Shown: piece by piece, positions 53,686 through 62,423 of the stretch
How positions within the stretch are numbered: the first letter of the stretch is position 1
How the letters are laid out: each line of letters begins with the position of its first letter
DNA from: Streptomyces griseus subsp. griseus
GTDB taxonomy: Bacteria; Actinomycetota; Actinomycetes; Streptomycetales; Streptomycetaceae
DNA length: 64,000 nt
Assembly: GCF_000720255.1 (NCBI RefSeq)
Contig: NZ_JOJE01000039.1
Coordinates: 1 to 64,000 of the forward strand
Direction: 5' to 3'
The notes under the pieces: model-generated
Seen by the model: only the letters and a program-made list of their open reading frames with translations
The model's database searches: none
What the model was told of the DNA's origin: nothing
Program-made: the position numbers and the translations under genes

Positions 53686-54775
53686 GACTCGCGAACCTCC
53701 CCACCGGTACGACCCAGGTCCGGACGGCGCCCGCTGCACGGAGGCCGTGTACGACCTCATCGGCCTCGCGCGGGTCTCCGGCCAGCGCGACCATGCAGCC
53801 TCCCAGCCCGCCACCACTGATCTTGGCGCCCAGGCCGCCGGCCGCGAGCGCGGCCTCGACCAGGACGTCGATCCGGTCCGAGCTGAGCCGCATCTCGTGG
53901 AGCAGCTCGTGGTTCTCGGTCATCCGCGCGCCGAAGTCGCTCGCCCGGCCGTGGGCGAGGTCGCTCGCCGCGGCGTAGGTCAGGCTCGACGCCCGGCTGA
54001 TGAATTCCGTCCGGGTGTCCGCGTCACGCTCGAACTTCTGCCGCAAGAGCTCCACCGCTTCCCTGGTACTGCCGCCGACACCGCTGTCCGCGATGACGAA
54101 CACGCCGTCGAAGTCGTAGGGCCGGCTTGCGCCGGCAGGGCCGTCGGGCCGCTCCCAGGGGTGTGCGGGGTCGTCGCCCGGTGTGGGTACGGGTAGTTCC
54201 CATGCCGTGCCGGAGCGGAAAAGCAGGAGAGACGTCGAACCGGTGGCGAGCGCGTCGATACCGCTCGCTCTGCCGTGGGCCACCTTCTCCGAAGCCTGTA
54301 CGAGATCGAAGACCGCCCTGGCGTCGAGTCTGCGCTCGAAGAGATCCGCGAAGGCCAGCACGGCCGCCCGGGCACACGCGGCGCTGGAGCCGAGCCCCCG
54401 GCCCTGCGGGATCGCGCAGTCGATGAGCACATCGACGCGTGTACGGCCGACGCCGGTCCTCGCCTTGAACTCTTCCACCAGGCGCCGCAGGCCGTCCGTG
54501 GCCAGCGGCGTCACCGCGGCGGAATCCGGTCCCGTCATCGCGAAGGAGACCTGGTCCGCACCGTCGTCCGAACAGGGGAAACCTGTGGCGTGCGCTGTGA
54601 CCGTCAGCTGCGGAACCGGTAGGGCCAGTGCCGGGGCGCCGTACACAACGGCGTGCTCGCCGAGCAGAATGGCCTTGCCGTGGGCGTGCCCGATCCCGAT
54701 CCGGTCGTTTTCGGCGCCCGGATCACCCGTGGAGCCGCCGTGGCCGGCGAAAGTGTTCGAGTCCGTCGTCGCCAT
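53675..54775 (-). CDS. mvaK1: Mevalonate kinase
   Basis: 366 residues, GHMP kinase. IGIGHAHGKAILLGEHAVVYGAPALALPVP, IPQGRGLGSSAACARAAVLA (phosphate loop), GRASGIDALATGSTSLLLF (catalytic Asp) and GAKISGGGLGGCMVAL. Starts at ATG 54775, overlapping the stop of the chimeric prenyl-synthase ORF; GTG one codon upstream is an alternative. As the first complete gene of the mevalonate operon, its expression depends on whatever promoter lies upstream of, or within, the recombined first ORF. Confidence 0.94.
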   Translation of the reverse strand: MATTDSNTFAGHGGSTGDPGAENDRIGIGHAHGKAILLGEHAVVYGAPALALPVPQLTVTAHATGFPCSDDGADQVSFAMTGPDSAAVTPLATDGLRRLVEEFKARTGVGRTRVDVLIDCAIPQGRGLGSSAACARAAVLAFADLFERRLDARAVFDLVQASEKVAHGRASGIDALATGSTSLLLFRSGTAWELPVPTPGDDPAHPWERPDGPAGASRPYDFDGVFVIADSGVGGSTREAVELLRQKFERDADTRTEFISRASSLTYAAASDLAHGRASDFGARMTENHELLHEMRLSSDRIDVLVEAALAAGGLGAKISGGGLGGCMVALAGDPREADEVVHGLRAAGAVRTWVVPVGRFASHVD

Positions 54776-55842
54776 CACCGGGCTCGCTGCGTCGCATCGA
54801 TCGCCATCGCGGCGAGCTGATCCCTCGCGGGGGCGGTGGCACTGCTCGCCTCCAGCACGGTCAGGGCCCGGTCGGTGCGGACCGCGATCTGCCGCTCGAT
54901 GTGAGCCACGGCGCCGATGTCGACGAGTACACGCCGTACGGTGGCGAGTTCGCCGTCGGAGAGGTCGGTGCCGATCGTCGCCCTGAGGAATTCCGCCGCC
55001 TCCGGATCACGTTCGTCCACGCGCTTGAGCGCCGTCGCGAGCAGGACCGTTCGCTTGCCCTCACGAAGATCGTCGCCCGACGGCTTGCCCGTCACCGCCG
55101 GGTCGCCGAACACGCCCAGCAGGTCGTCGCGGAGCTGGAACGCGATCCCGATGTCGGCGCCGAACGCCTGGTAGGCCGCGACGAGGTCCGCCTCCGCGCC
55201 GACGATCGCGGCACCGAAATGCAGCGGGCGTTCCACCGTGTACGAGGCCGTCTTGTACCGGTTGACGCGCAGCGCCGAGTCGATGTCCTCGGCGTCGCTC
55301 GCGTGGTTGACCAGGTCGAGCAGTTGACAATGCACCAGCGCCTCGCGTTGCAGCGCACCGCGCGCCGGAGCCGGAATCGACTCGAGGATCCCTCGCCAGA
55401 GGAAATCGCTCTGGAACACAAGCTGAAGGTCGTCCGCCACGACAAAGTTCGAGGCGATCGCCTCGTCCAGTGACGAGAGCAGGCTGGCCGAAGAGCGGTC
55501 CAGCATGGTGGAAACATCCTCCAGCATGAAGGATGTACCCAGTGCGGCCGCTACTTTCAGAAAGTGCTGACAGCTCGTGCTCAGATCACCCAAACGGCGC
55601 TGCACAAACGCCGGCACACGCCGCGGAATTCGCCGTTCAGCCAGCCGAACGACGCCGTCGTTTTTTATCGAGAGCTCTTCTTCGACCAGTCCGAGCGCGA
55701 ATTCGACCAGCAGTCGCTGATTCCCACCGGCGCCTGCTGCGAAGTCGAGCAGTTCACCGTCCGGATCACCCCCGAGGATGCCCCGCAATACCTGTTCGTC
55801 GGAAGCGCACTTGCGTCTCTCTATCGTCGATGCAGGTTCCAT
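54775..55842 (-). pseudogene. Chimeric ORF: LuxR/LAL-regulator fragment fused to the C-terminal half of a GGPP synthase
   Basis: 355 residues in one frame made of two unrelated pieces. Residues 1 to about 167 (AAGAGGNQRLLVEFALGLVEEE, RIPRRVPAFVQRRLGDLS, HFLKVAAALGTSFMLEDVSTML, SIPAPARGALQREA) match the ATPase-to-helical segment of LAL-type LuxR regulators, lacking both Walker A and the HTH. From about residue 168 it becomes a GGPP synthase (RVNRYKTASYTVERPLHFGAA, IAFQLRDDLLGVFGDPAVTGKP). The first Asp-rich motif and all upstream helices of the synthase are missing, so prenyl elongation is not expected. In CL190 this position holds a complete GGPP synthase. The frame may survive because it leads into the coupled mevalonate kinase. 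Confidence 0.88.
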
Positions 55843-56020
55843 TGCCGCGGCCTACCCCCGTCTGTCGTCCTGTGTGTTGAGGCTGCGCACTTTTGACAGT
55901 GACTCGACCCAGGCATAGCGTGGCGCAAATTCTAAAATAAATTCCTCAACATTCCCATAGAATCTTTGTCAGGCCATCGACCGTGACGTATGTAATGGAC
56001 CGCCGCGGGACGGTGCGCGA

Positions 56021-56059
56021 GAAGTGCGGGGAACCTTTTGGAGGGGTTCCCCGCACTTC
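56021..56059. terminator. Perfect 15-bp hairpin
   Basis: GAAGTGCGGGGAACC (56021-56035) and GGTTCCCCGCACTTC (56045-56059) pair perfectly around a nine-base loop. It follows the leftward MMPL relic and precedes the chimeric ORF, so it should insulate the mevalonate operon from transcription entering from the right. Confidence 0.85.
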
Positions 56060-56099
56060 GATTTCGGAGGAAGGGTCAGACCTGGCCTTCTCCTCGACC

Positions 56100-56463
56100 C
56101 CGGCCGGGGGAACCGGGGTCGTCTTGCGTGCCCGGTTTCGGGCATCCACCAGTTGGCCTCGCCACACAGCTCCATCACCGCGGGAACGAGGACCATCCGG
56201 ATGATCGTGGCGTCGATGAACACGGCGACGGCCATGCCGAGACCGATCTGCTTGATCGAGACGTCGGAGCCGAGCAGGGAGGTCGTGAGATCTTGTGGCC
56301 GGTGAAGCCCAGGAACGCCGGCAGCAGGGTCACCGCGGCGATCATCGTCACCAGCACGGTCACTGACGCGCCGATGGCGACGCCGGTCATCAGCCGCTGC
56401 CCCATGGCGATCAGGCCCAGCAGCGCGATCACGACGGTCGTGCCGGCGAACAGCACCGCGTGA
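56100..56463 (-). pseudogene. MMPL transporter remnant
   Basis: Two pieces of an MMPL/RND transporter in different frames. First FAGTTVVIALLGLIAMGQRL...TLLPAFLGFTGHK, then, after a deletion with frameshift near 56290, SLLGSDVSIKQIGLGMAVAVFIDATIIRMVLVPAVMELCGEANWWMP, the usual C-terminal end of MMPL proteins. The 5' two-thirds of the gene are absent. It lies at the edge of the specialised-metabolism island and is a scar of recombination. Confidence 0.85.
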
Positions 56464-56571
56464 CCGGCGGTGGTGACGGCGTGGAGGCACTATGCCGATG
56501 TCGCTACCGCGAGTGCCGTACTCCTTCCGCAGTACTCGGCGACTTCCGCACCGGCGCGATGAGGCCTCTGA

Positions 56572-58899
56572 TCAGAGGTCGGTCGGGGTGTCGAGGCCGG
56601 TCAGGGCGCCGACCGGGTCGAGGTCGGGGGTGCCTCGGGGCCACCAGTCGTCCTGGTCCGGCTCCGACTCGTAGGCGTACCACAGGCCGTCGCGGCCGAG
56701 GCGGAGCTGGACATGGCCGCGGGGGTGGGTGAGGCGGTTGCGCCAGGGGCGGAAGGCGGGGAGGTCGGCGGCGAGGAGGAGCGGGCGGGCGCGGTCGAAG
56801 CGGCCGGCCGGCGGGTCCCAGGGTTCTTCGAGGACGGCGAGGCCGTCGAGCCCGCCCTGTCGCCAGGCGGCGACCGCCTGTGCCAGCTCCGCCGGGGTGC
56901 GGCCCGTCGCGGAGGCGAGTGACGCGTACAGCGCGCGGGTGGCCACGGTGAGCCCGGAGCCGGGACGGGCCGCCGCGATCCGCACCGCGTCCTGCCACAG
57001 GCTCAGTTCGCCGGCCTCGTCCCGTCCCGTGCTGAGCAGGGCGTGCGCGCGGGCGGCGGCGTCGGTCGCCAACTGGTCCAGGGCGAAGGGGTCCGGGCCG
57101 CCCGGCACCGCCGGGTACGCAGGGGGTTGCTCAGGGTGCGGGGGCACGGGCAAAGGAGCGGGCAGGGGCGGGAGCACACGCGGTGCGAGGGCCTCGGTCG
57201 CGCGTACGCCGGGCAGCGGCTCCGGTTCCCGCTCCTGGGCGGCGAGGGCCGCGCGGGTGGCGTTGCGGCGCGAGAGAGCGTCGAGAAGCTCGCGTTCGCC
57301 GCGGCCGCGCAGCAGGAGCAGGACGAAGGGGTCGGCGTCGAGCAGACGCGCGGTCTGGTAGCAGAGGGCGGCGGCGTGTTTGCAGGGGTGGCCGCGGTCG
57401 GGGCAGCTGCACTGCGGTTCGAGGTCGCCGGGACCGGGCAGCAGCGGCACCCCGCACTCGGCGAGGGAGTGGGGCATCTCCTGGTCCAGCAGCGCGGCGA
57501 TGTGCCCGGGCCGCTCCACCGCGGCCTCCAGGAACCGCTCCCAGTCGGCGTCCCCGAGGGTCCGCAGCCGCACCTGGACGCGGTACGGGCGGGGACGGCT
57601 GCCCTGAACGTACCCGAGCACGATCCCGGGTGTGACGGTGATGGCGTCCACGTGCCCCTGCTCGGCGTACCCCCTCCCCCGAGCCAGCCGCTTCACATCC
57701 AACGCCCCTTCCTCCAGCGCCGCGACCCAGGCGTTCCCCCACCAGGTCTGCGCGAACCGGGCGTCGTCACCGGCCGACCCGCGCGCCGGGAACGCCGGGA
57801 ACGTGCGCCGGAGGTCACCGTCGCGGGCCGGGACGCCCATGGATCGAGGGTGCTCCTTCTCGGCCGAGCTCAGCGCCGGCGCGGGGCTGCCGGCTTCAGC
57901 GGAAGCGACCGCCTCCCCGGGTTCCTGCCCCGCATCCGACGGCATGCGAAAGGCACCCGCGAGCAGACTCCGCAGGTCACGTGCGGCTCCGCCACCGGGT
58001 GCGTGGTGATGACGCGGTCCCTCGGGACCCGCCTCGGGGCTCAAGCCACCGGATTTCGAGCCACCCCCCGGGCCTCCGGCGGCAAGGTCGTGACTCCGGG
58101 CACCGCCTGTGCGGCCGGCCTTCCCGCCCCGGTGTCCAGCGCGAAGCGCGTCCGTCCCGGACGACCGTCGGGGCTCGGGCTCGGGATCGGCTTCCTTCCG
58201 GAGCTGCGACGCCTCGGCCCGGGCAGCCCGCAACGCCTGCCGGGCAACATCACCAGGACGCTCACCCCGCACGACCCCACCGGAGACATCAGGCGCGGCA
58301 GGCACGTCAGGCGCGCTGGGCACATGCGGAGCGCTGCGCACACGTGGAGCGTTGGGCACACGTGGAGCGATCGGCACATGTGGATCGTTTGGCACATGTG
58401 GATCGTTTGGCACATGTGGATCGTTGGGCACGCCAGTCCCATCGGGCACGGCAGGCACACCGGGCACACCAGCCCCATCGGGCACGTCAGGCACATCGGG
58501 CACGGCCCCGGCGTCCGGGCCCCCCTCCTCCGCACCACCCGAGTTCTCGCCCCCCGCCCCGCGCCGCCCGGCGAGCGCCTGCCGCAGTGCCGCGCGGGCA
58601 GCGTCCGCAGGTCGGACCACGTCCCCCGGACGCGCCACATCACCGGAGGGCGGCCGGACCGGCTCCGGCGATCGAACCCGATCCGAGTGGCCCTCGGGCT
58701 CCTTCGGAACCGAGCCATGACCCTCGGCACCCTCCGCGCGCTCGCCGACAGGCTCTCCCGTCTCCCCCTTCGCCCGTTCCCGCGCAGCCCTCAGCGCTCG
58801 GCGTGCCGCATCCGCGGGGCTCGTGCTCTCGGCGCCGCCCACGACCCTTTCGTCGGCGCCCGCCCCACCCACCGGCGGCTCTTCCTGCCCGTCGGTCAT
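56572..58899 (-). CDS. SWIM zinc-finger protein with repetitive low-complexity N-terminus
   Basis: 775 residues. The C-terminal half contains the SWIM finger CSCPDRGHPCKHAAALCY (CxC...CxH) after FAQTWWGNAWVAALE and GRGYAEQGHVDAITV. The N-terminal half is Pro/Ala/Gly-rich and includes hexapeptide repeats of the VPNDPH kind. SWIM proteins beside SNF2 helicases are common in actinobacteria and probably act on DNA with them. ATG 58899 is chosen because GGGAGG lies ten bases upstream; a GTG at 58908 overlapping the helicase stop is the alternative. Confidence 0.85.
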   Translation of the reverse strand: MTDGQEEPPVGGAGADERVVGGAESTSPADAARRALRAARERAKGETGEPVGERAEGAEGHGSVPKEPEGHSDRVRSPEPVRPPSGDVARPGDVVRPADAARAALRQALAGRRGAGGENSGGAEEGGPDAGAVPDVPDVPDGAGVPGVPAVPDGTGVPNDPHVPNDPHVPNDPHVPIAPRVPNAPRVRSAPHVPSAPDVPAAPDVSGGVVRGERPGDVARQALRAARAEASQLRKEADPEPEPRRSSGTDALRAGHRGGKAGRTGGARSHDLAAGGPGGGSKSGGLSPEAGPEGPRHHHAPGGGAARDLRSLLAGAFRMPSDAGQEPGEAVASAEAGSPAPALSSAEKEHPRSMGVPARDGDLRRTFPAFPARGSAGDDARFAQTWWGNAWVAALEEGALDVKRLARGRGYAEQGHVDAITVTPGIVLGYVQGSRPRPYRVQVRLRTLGDADWERFLEAAVERPGHIAALLDQEMPHSLAECGVPLLPGPGDLEPQCSCPDRGHPCKHAAALCYQTARLLDADPFVLLLLRGRGERELLDALSRRNATRAALAAQEREPEPLPGVRATEALAPRVLPPLPAPLPVPPHPEQPPAYPAVPGGPDPFALDQLATDAAARAHALLSTGRDEAGELSLWQDAVRIAAARPGSGLTVATRALYASLASATGRTPAELAQAVAAWRQGGLDGLAVLEEPWDPPAGRFDRARPLLLAADLPAFRPWRNRLTHPRGHVQLRLGRDGLWYAYESEPDQDDWWPRGTPDLDPVGALTGLDTPTDL
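58320..58427 (-). repeat. Six 18-bp coding repeats
   Basis: Units of the form GCACATGTGGATCGTTTG recur every 18 bases from 58320 to 58427; the last three are nearly identical and the first three are diverged. They encode a six-residue repeat (V-P-N-D-P-H type) in the SWIM protein's disordered region. Copy number probably varies between strains. Confidence 0.85.
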
Positions 58900-58904
58900 C
58901 TCGC

Positions 58905-61739
58905 TCACGCCTCCCTCCGCAGCCTGACCAGGTCGGACAGTTCGCGGTCGGTCAGTTCCGTGAGGGCCGACTCGCCGGAGCCGAGGATCGCGTCGGCCAG
59001 GGCGCGCTTGGATTCGAGCATCTCGGCGATGCGGTCCTCGACGGTGCCCTCGGTGATGAGGCGGTGGACCTGGACGGGCTGGGTCTGGCCGATGCGGTAC
59101 GCGCGGTCGGTGGCCTGCTCCTCGACGGCGGGGTTCCACCAGCGGTCGAAGTGGACGACGTGTCCCGCGCGGGTGAGGTTCAGGCCGGTGCCGGCGGCCT
59201 TGAGGGACAGCACCAGGACCGGGGTCGTTCCGTCCTGGAAGCGGTCCACCATCCGTTCGCGCTCGGGGACGGGTGTGCCGCCGTGCAGCAGGTCGACCGG
59301 GATCGCGCGTACGGCCAGGTGGGAGGCGATCAGGCGGGCCATCCCGACGTACTGCGTGAAGACCAGCGCGGAGCCGTCCTCGGCCAGCAGTGTGTCCAAC
59401 AGCTCGTCGAGCAGGGCCAGTTTGCCGGAGCGGGCGGCGAGGCTGTCGCCGGTGGCGGCCTCCTCCTTGAGGTACAGCGCCGGATGGTCGCAGATCTGTT
59501 TCAGCGCGCCGAGCAGCTTGAGGACCAGGCCCCGGCGGGCGATGCCCTCCGACGTCTCGATGGCCAGCATCGACTCCCGCACCACCGCTTCGTACAGCGC
59601 GGCCTGTTCACGGGTGAGGGGGACGGGGTGGTCCGACTCGGTCTTGGGGGGCAGTTCGGGGACGATGCCCGGGTCGGACTTCTTGCGGCGCAGGAGGAAG
59701 GGACGCACCAGGCGGGCGAGACGGTCCACCGCGTCCGTGTCCTCGCCGGTCTCCACCACGCGCGCGTGCCGGGCGCGGAAGGACTTCAGGGGGCCGAGGA
59801 GGCCCGGGGTCGTCCAGTCCAGAAGGGCCCAGAGTTCGGACAGGTTGTTCTCGACGGGCGTGCCCGTCAGGGCCACGCGGGCGGGCGCCGGGATGGTGCG
59901 CAGCGCCTTCGCCGTGGCCGAGTGGGGGTTCTTGACGTGCTGGGCCTCGTCCGCGACGACCATGCCCCACCGCTGCGCCGCCAGCATCGGTGCCGCCGAG
60001 CGCATCGTGCCGTACGTGGTGAGGACGAAACCGCCGGTCAGGTCGTCCAGGGTGCGGTCCGGGCCGTGGAAGCGGCGGACAGGGACGCCGGGCGCGAAGC
60101 GGGTGATCTCCCGCTGCCAGTTACCGAGCAGGGAGGCCGGGCAGACCACCAGGGTCGGCTCGCTGCGGGCCCGTTTCAGGTGCAGGGCGATGAGGGTGAT
60201 CGTCTTGCCGAGGCCCATGTCGTCCGCGAGGCAGCCGCCGAGGCCGAGGGACGTCATGAGATCGAGCCAGGCCAGGCCGCGGAGTTGGTAGTCGCGCAGG
60301 GTGGCGTGGAGGCCGGCCGGCGGGTCGGCCGGCCGCGGACCGGCCGTGAGCCGGTCGCGCAGTGCGGCCAGGGCACCGACGGGGACCGCCTCCACCGTCT
60401 CCCCCTCCACCTCGGCGGTGCCGGTGAGGGCGACGGACAGCGCGTCGACCGGGTCGAGCAGGCCGAGTTCCCGTTTGCGGGCCTTGCGGACGAGGGCCGG
60501 GTCGACCAGGACCCACTGGTCCCGGAGACGGACGACCGGTCGGTGGGCCTCCGCGAGGGCGTCCATCTCGGACTCCGTGAGCGGGTCGCCGCCGAGCGCC
60601 AACTGCCAGCGGAACTGGAGCAGTTCCTCGCCCTCGAAGAAGCCGGTGCCGTCGGTCGCCGAGCCCGGAGCCGGTCGTACCACCGCGGCCGCGCTCAGAT
60701 CGTGCGCCAGGTCCCTCGGCCAGTGCACGGCGACTCCGGCGGCCGCGAGCCGGGTGGCCGCCCTGCCGAGCAGGTCGCCCAACTCGTCCTCGGACAGGGT
60801 CAGGACGTCGGGCGCGTCCTGGTCGGCGAGCCGGGCGAGCGGTGGCCAGACGCGGGCCGCGCGCCGTACGGCGAGGGCCGCGTCCACGCGCGCGCGGGGG
60901 CCGAAGGAGGCGTCGGCCTCACCGGCCCACAGCGCGGCCGCGTCGGCGACCAGAGTGGGGTCGGCGAGGCTGTGCACCTGGACGATCGCCGCGCCCGCGG
61001 TCCGCACCGCGCCGGCCTCGTCGAACAGGTCGTACGCGGAGAGGTCCAGGCGCAGTGAGATCCGCACGCCCGTGTCCATGCCGGCGGCGACCTCGGCGGC
61101 CCACTCGTGCGCGTCGGGCAGTCGGTGGGGGCGGCGGTCGGCGAAGGGTTTCCCGGCGGAGTGCGGGGCGGCGGGGGTACGGGGCAGGGTGTCCGCGACG
61201 GCGTCCAGGAAGGCACGGACGAGCGCCTCCGGCTGGGGCAGGCGCAGTGGGCCGGCGCCGGGCAGCGGGACGGCATGGCCCTCGGCCGGGAGGGCCGCGG
61301 CGACCGCGCGGAGGTGGGCGACGTCGAAGGGATCGAGGGGGCCGGCGCGCCAGGCGTCGTGTCCGGTGGCGGTCAGGCCGGGCAGCAGACGGCCGCGTGC
61401 GGCGAGCCGCAGGGCGTGCAGCGCGGCCGCGCCCCAGCAGGCGGTGGCGGGGTGGGCGGCGGGATCGTGGCGGGCGCGCACGAGCAGCGGGAGCGCCTCG
61501 GCGAGCGGGAGGGACACGGCGGGGGTGGTCCTGCGCCGCACGCCCGCGCCGTGCCGTCGTACGACGGTGAGCTCCATGAGTGCGGTGGGCAGGTCGCCGC
61601 CCTCGGGGTCCCAGAAGGCGACCCGTCCGTCGCGCGGGAGCGGTGCGGGAAGGAAGACGGCCGCCAGACGCACGGGGACGGGCTCCCTCGTGTCCCCGGA
61701 CGCCCCGGCCCTCCCGGTCACCGATGCCGTGTCGGTCAT
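58905..61739 (-). CDS. SNF2-family DEAD/H helicase
   Basis: 944 residues. An N-terminal SNF2-associated region precedes the ATPase: LADDMGLGKTITLIALHLKRA (Walker A), VVCPASLLGNWQREI, VVADEAQHVKN (DEAQ box), ALTGTPVENNLSELWALLDW, and in the second lobe ALVFTQYVGMARLI and DRWWNPAVEEQATDRAYRIGQTQPV. This is the typical bacterial SNF2/HepA type thought to remodel nucleoprotein or aid repair. ATG 61739 has AGGAG upstream. Its stop overlaps the SWIM gene's possible GTG start, indicating one operon. Confidence 0.93.
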   Translation of the reverse strand: MTDTASVTGRAGASGDTREPVPVRLAAVFLPAPLPRDGRVAFWDPEGGDLPTALMELTVVRRHGAGVRRRTTPAVSLPLAEALPLLVRARHDPAAHPATACWGAAALHALRLAARGRLLPGLTATGHDAWRAGPLDPFDVAHLRAVAAALPAEGHAVPLPGAGPLRLPQPEALVRAFLDAVADTLPRTPAAPHSAGKPFADRRPHRLPDAHEWAAEVAAGMDTGVRISLRLDLSAYDLFDEAGAVRTAGAAIVQVHSLADPTLVADAAALWAGEADASFGPRARVDAALAVRRAARVWPPLARLADQDAPDVLTLSEDELGDLLGRAATRLAAAGVAVHWPRDLAHDLSAAAVVRPAPGSATDGTGFFEGEELLQFRWQLALGGDPLTESEMDALAEAHRPVVRLRDQWVLVDPALVRKARKRELGLLDPVDALSVALTGTAEVEGETVEAVPVGALAALRDRLTAGPRPADPPAGLHATLRDYQLRGLAWLDLMTSLGLGGCLADDMGLGKTITLIALHLKRARSEPTLVVCPASLLGNWQREITRFAPGVPVRRFHGPDRTLDDLTGGFVLTTYGTMRSAAPMLAAQRWGMVVADEAQHVKNPHSATAKALRTIPAPARVALTGTPVENNLSELWALLDWTTPGLLGPLKSFRARHARVVETGEDTDAVDRLARLVRPFLLRRKKSDPGIVPELPPKTESDHPVPLTREQAALYEAVVRESMLAIETSEGIARRGLVLKLLGALKQICDHPALYLKEEAATGDSLAARSGKLALLDELLDTLLAEDGSALVFTQYVGMARLIASHLAVRAIPVDLLHGGTPVPERERMVDRFQDGTTPVLVLSLKAAGTGLNLTRAGHVVHFDRWWNPAVEEQATDRAYRIGQTQPVQVHRLITEGTVEDRIAEMLESKRALADAILGSGESALTELTDRELSDLVRLRREA

Positions 61740-61841
61740 GCGCTCCTGTTCACCTCCCGCCCGCGAGTCGGATCAGACGTCTTCGACTCTACGGGCGGGG
61801 TCTGACAATCGGCCCCGGCGATGGGTTCGTGGGTCGGCAGG

Positions 61842-62423
61842 TCAGGGGACCGTGCGGGAGACGACGTAGACCATCGGGTGGTCCGGGTCCGCCAGGTTGA
61901 CGACGATGTCGTGGGTGGGCGCCGGGTTCTTCCGCGTGCGGACGAGACCCCACCACGGGCCGGGCCCGGCGAACTTCCAGCCGGTGATCTTCTGGTCGCG
62001 CCGGCTGATGGCGATGTCGTCCTGCTTCAGCCGGGTCCGGTCGGTGTCCAGGGCCTCCAGGAAGACGTCGAGGTTGGGGGCGGTGGTCTGGAACTGGACG
62101 TAGAGACGGCTGGTCTTCCAGTTGTTCGTCTCGTAGTAGGCGACCTTGGTGGACAGGTGCGGGACGGGCACCTGGTAGAGGCGGCGCTGCACGGTCGACG
62201 GCCAGCCCGCGGTCAGACCGGTCGCCGAGTACTTCGCCTCCTTGTCCTTGCCGCTGTCACGGCTCTGGTTGGCGGAGATCACCAGGTAGCCCGCCGGCAC
62301 GCCGATGAGCAGGACGATGATCAGAAGAGTGATCGCCCTGCGGCGGATCATGTGGCGGCGGTCCTCGGTCGGCCGGGGTGGCTCGTCCGGGGGCGCGGCC
62401 TGGTGGGGCAGCGAGGCCGTCAT
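61842..62423 (-). CDS. Single-pass membrane protein of unknown function
   Basis: 193 residues. A short cytoplasmic N-terminus, one helix (ITLLIIVLLIGVPAGYLVISA), then about 140 residues outside the membrane ending GLVRTRKNPAPTHDIVVNLADPDHPMVYVVSRTVP. I recognise no family. ATG 62423 overlaps the glucokinase stop (ATGA), so it is translated with glkA; the pair looks like a conserved chromosomal operon. Confidence 0.75.
   Translation of the reverse strand: MTASLPHQAAPPDEPPRPTEDRRHMIRRRAITLLIIVLLIGVPAGYLVISANQSRDSGKDKEAKYSATGLTAGWPSTVQRRLYQVPVPHLSTKVAYYETNNWKTSRLYVQFQTTAPNLDVFLEALDTDRTRLKQDDIAISRRDQKITGWKFAGPGPWWGLVRTRKNPAPTHDIVVNLADPDHPMVYVVSRTVP

Noticed and set aside
54775..55842. Calling this simply a polyprenyl synthase
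   Set aside because: The second Asp-rich motif is present, but the first and half of the fold are absent and replaced by regulator-like sequence. A functional call would mislead.
58320..58510. Possible CRISPR array
   Set aside because: The 18-bp units abut without spacers, stay in frame and encode a protein repeat; no cas genes are present.
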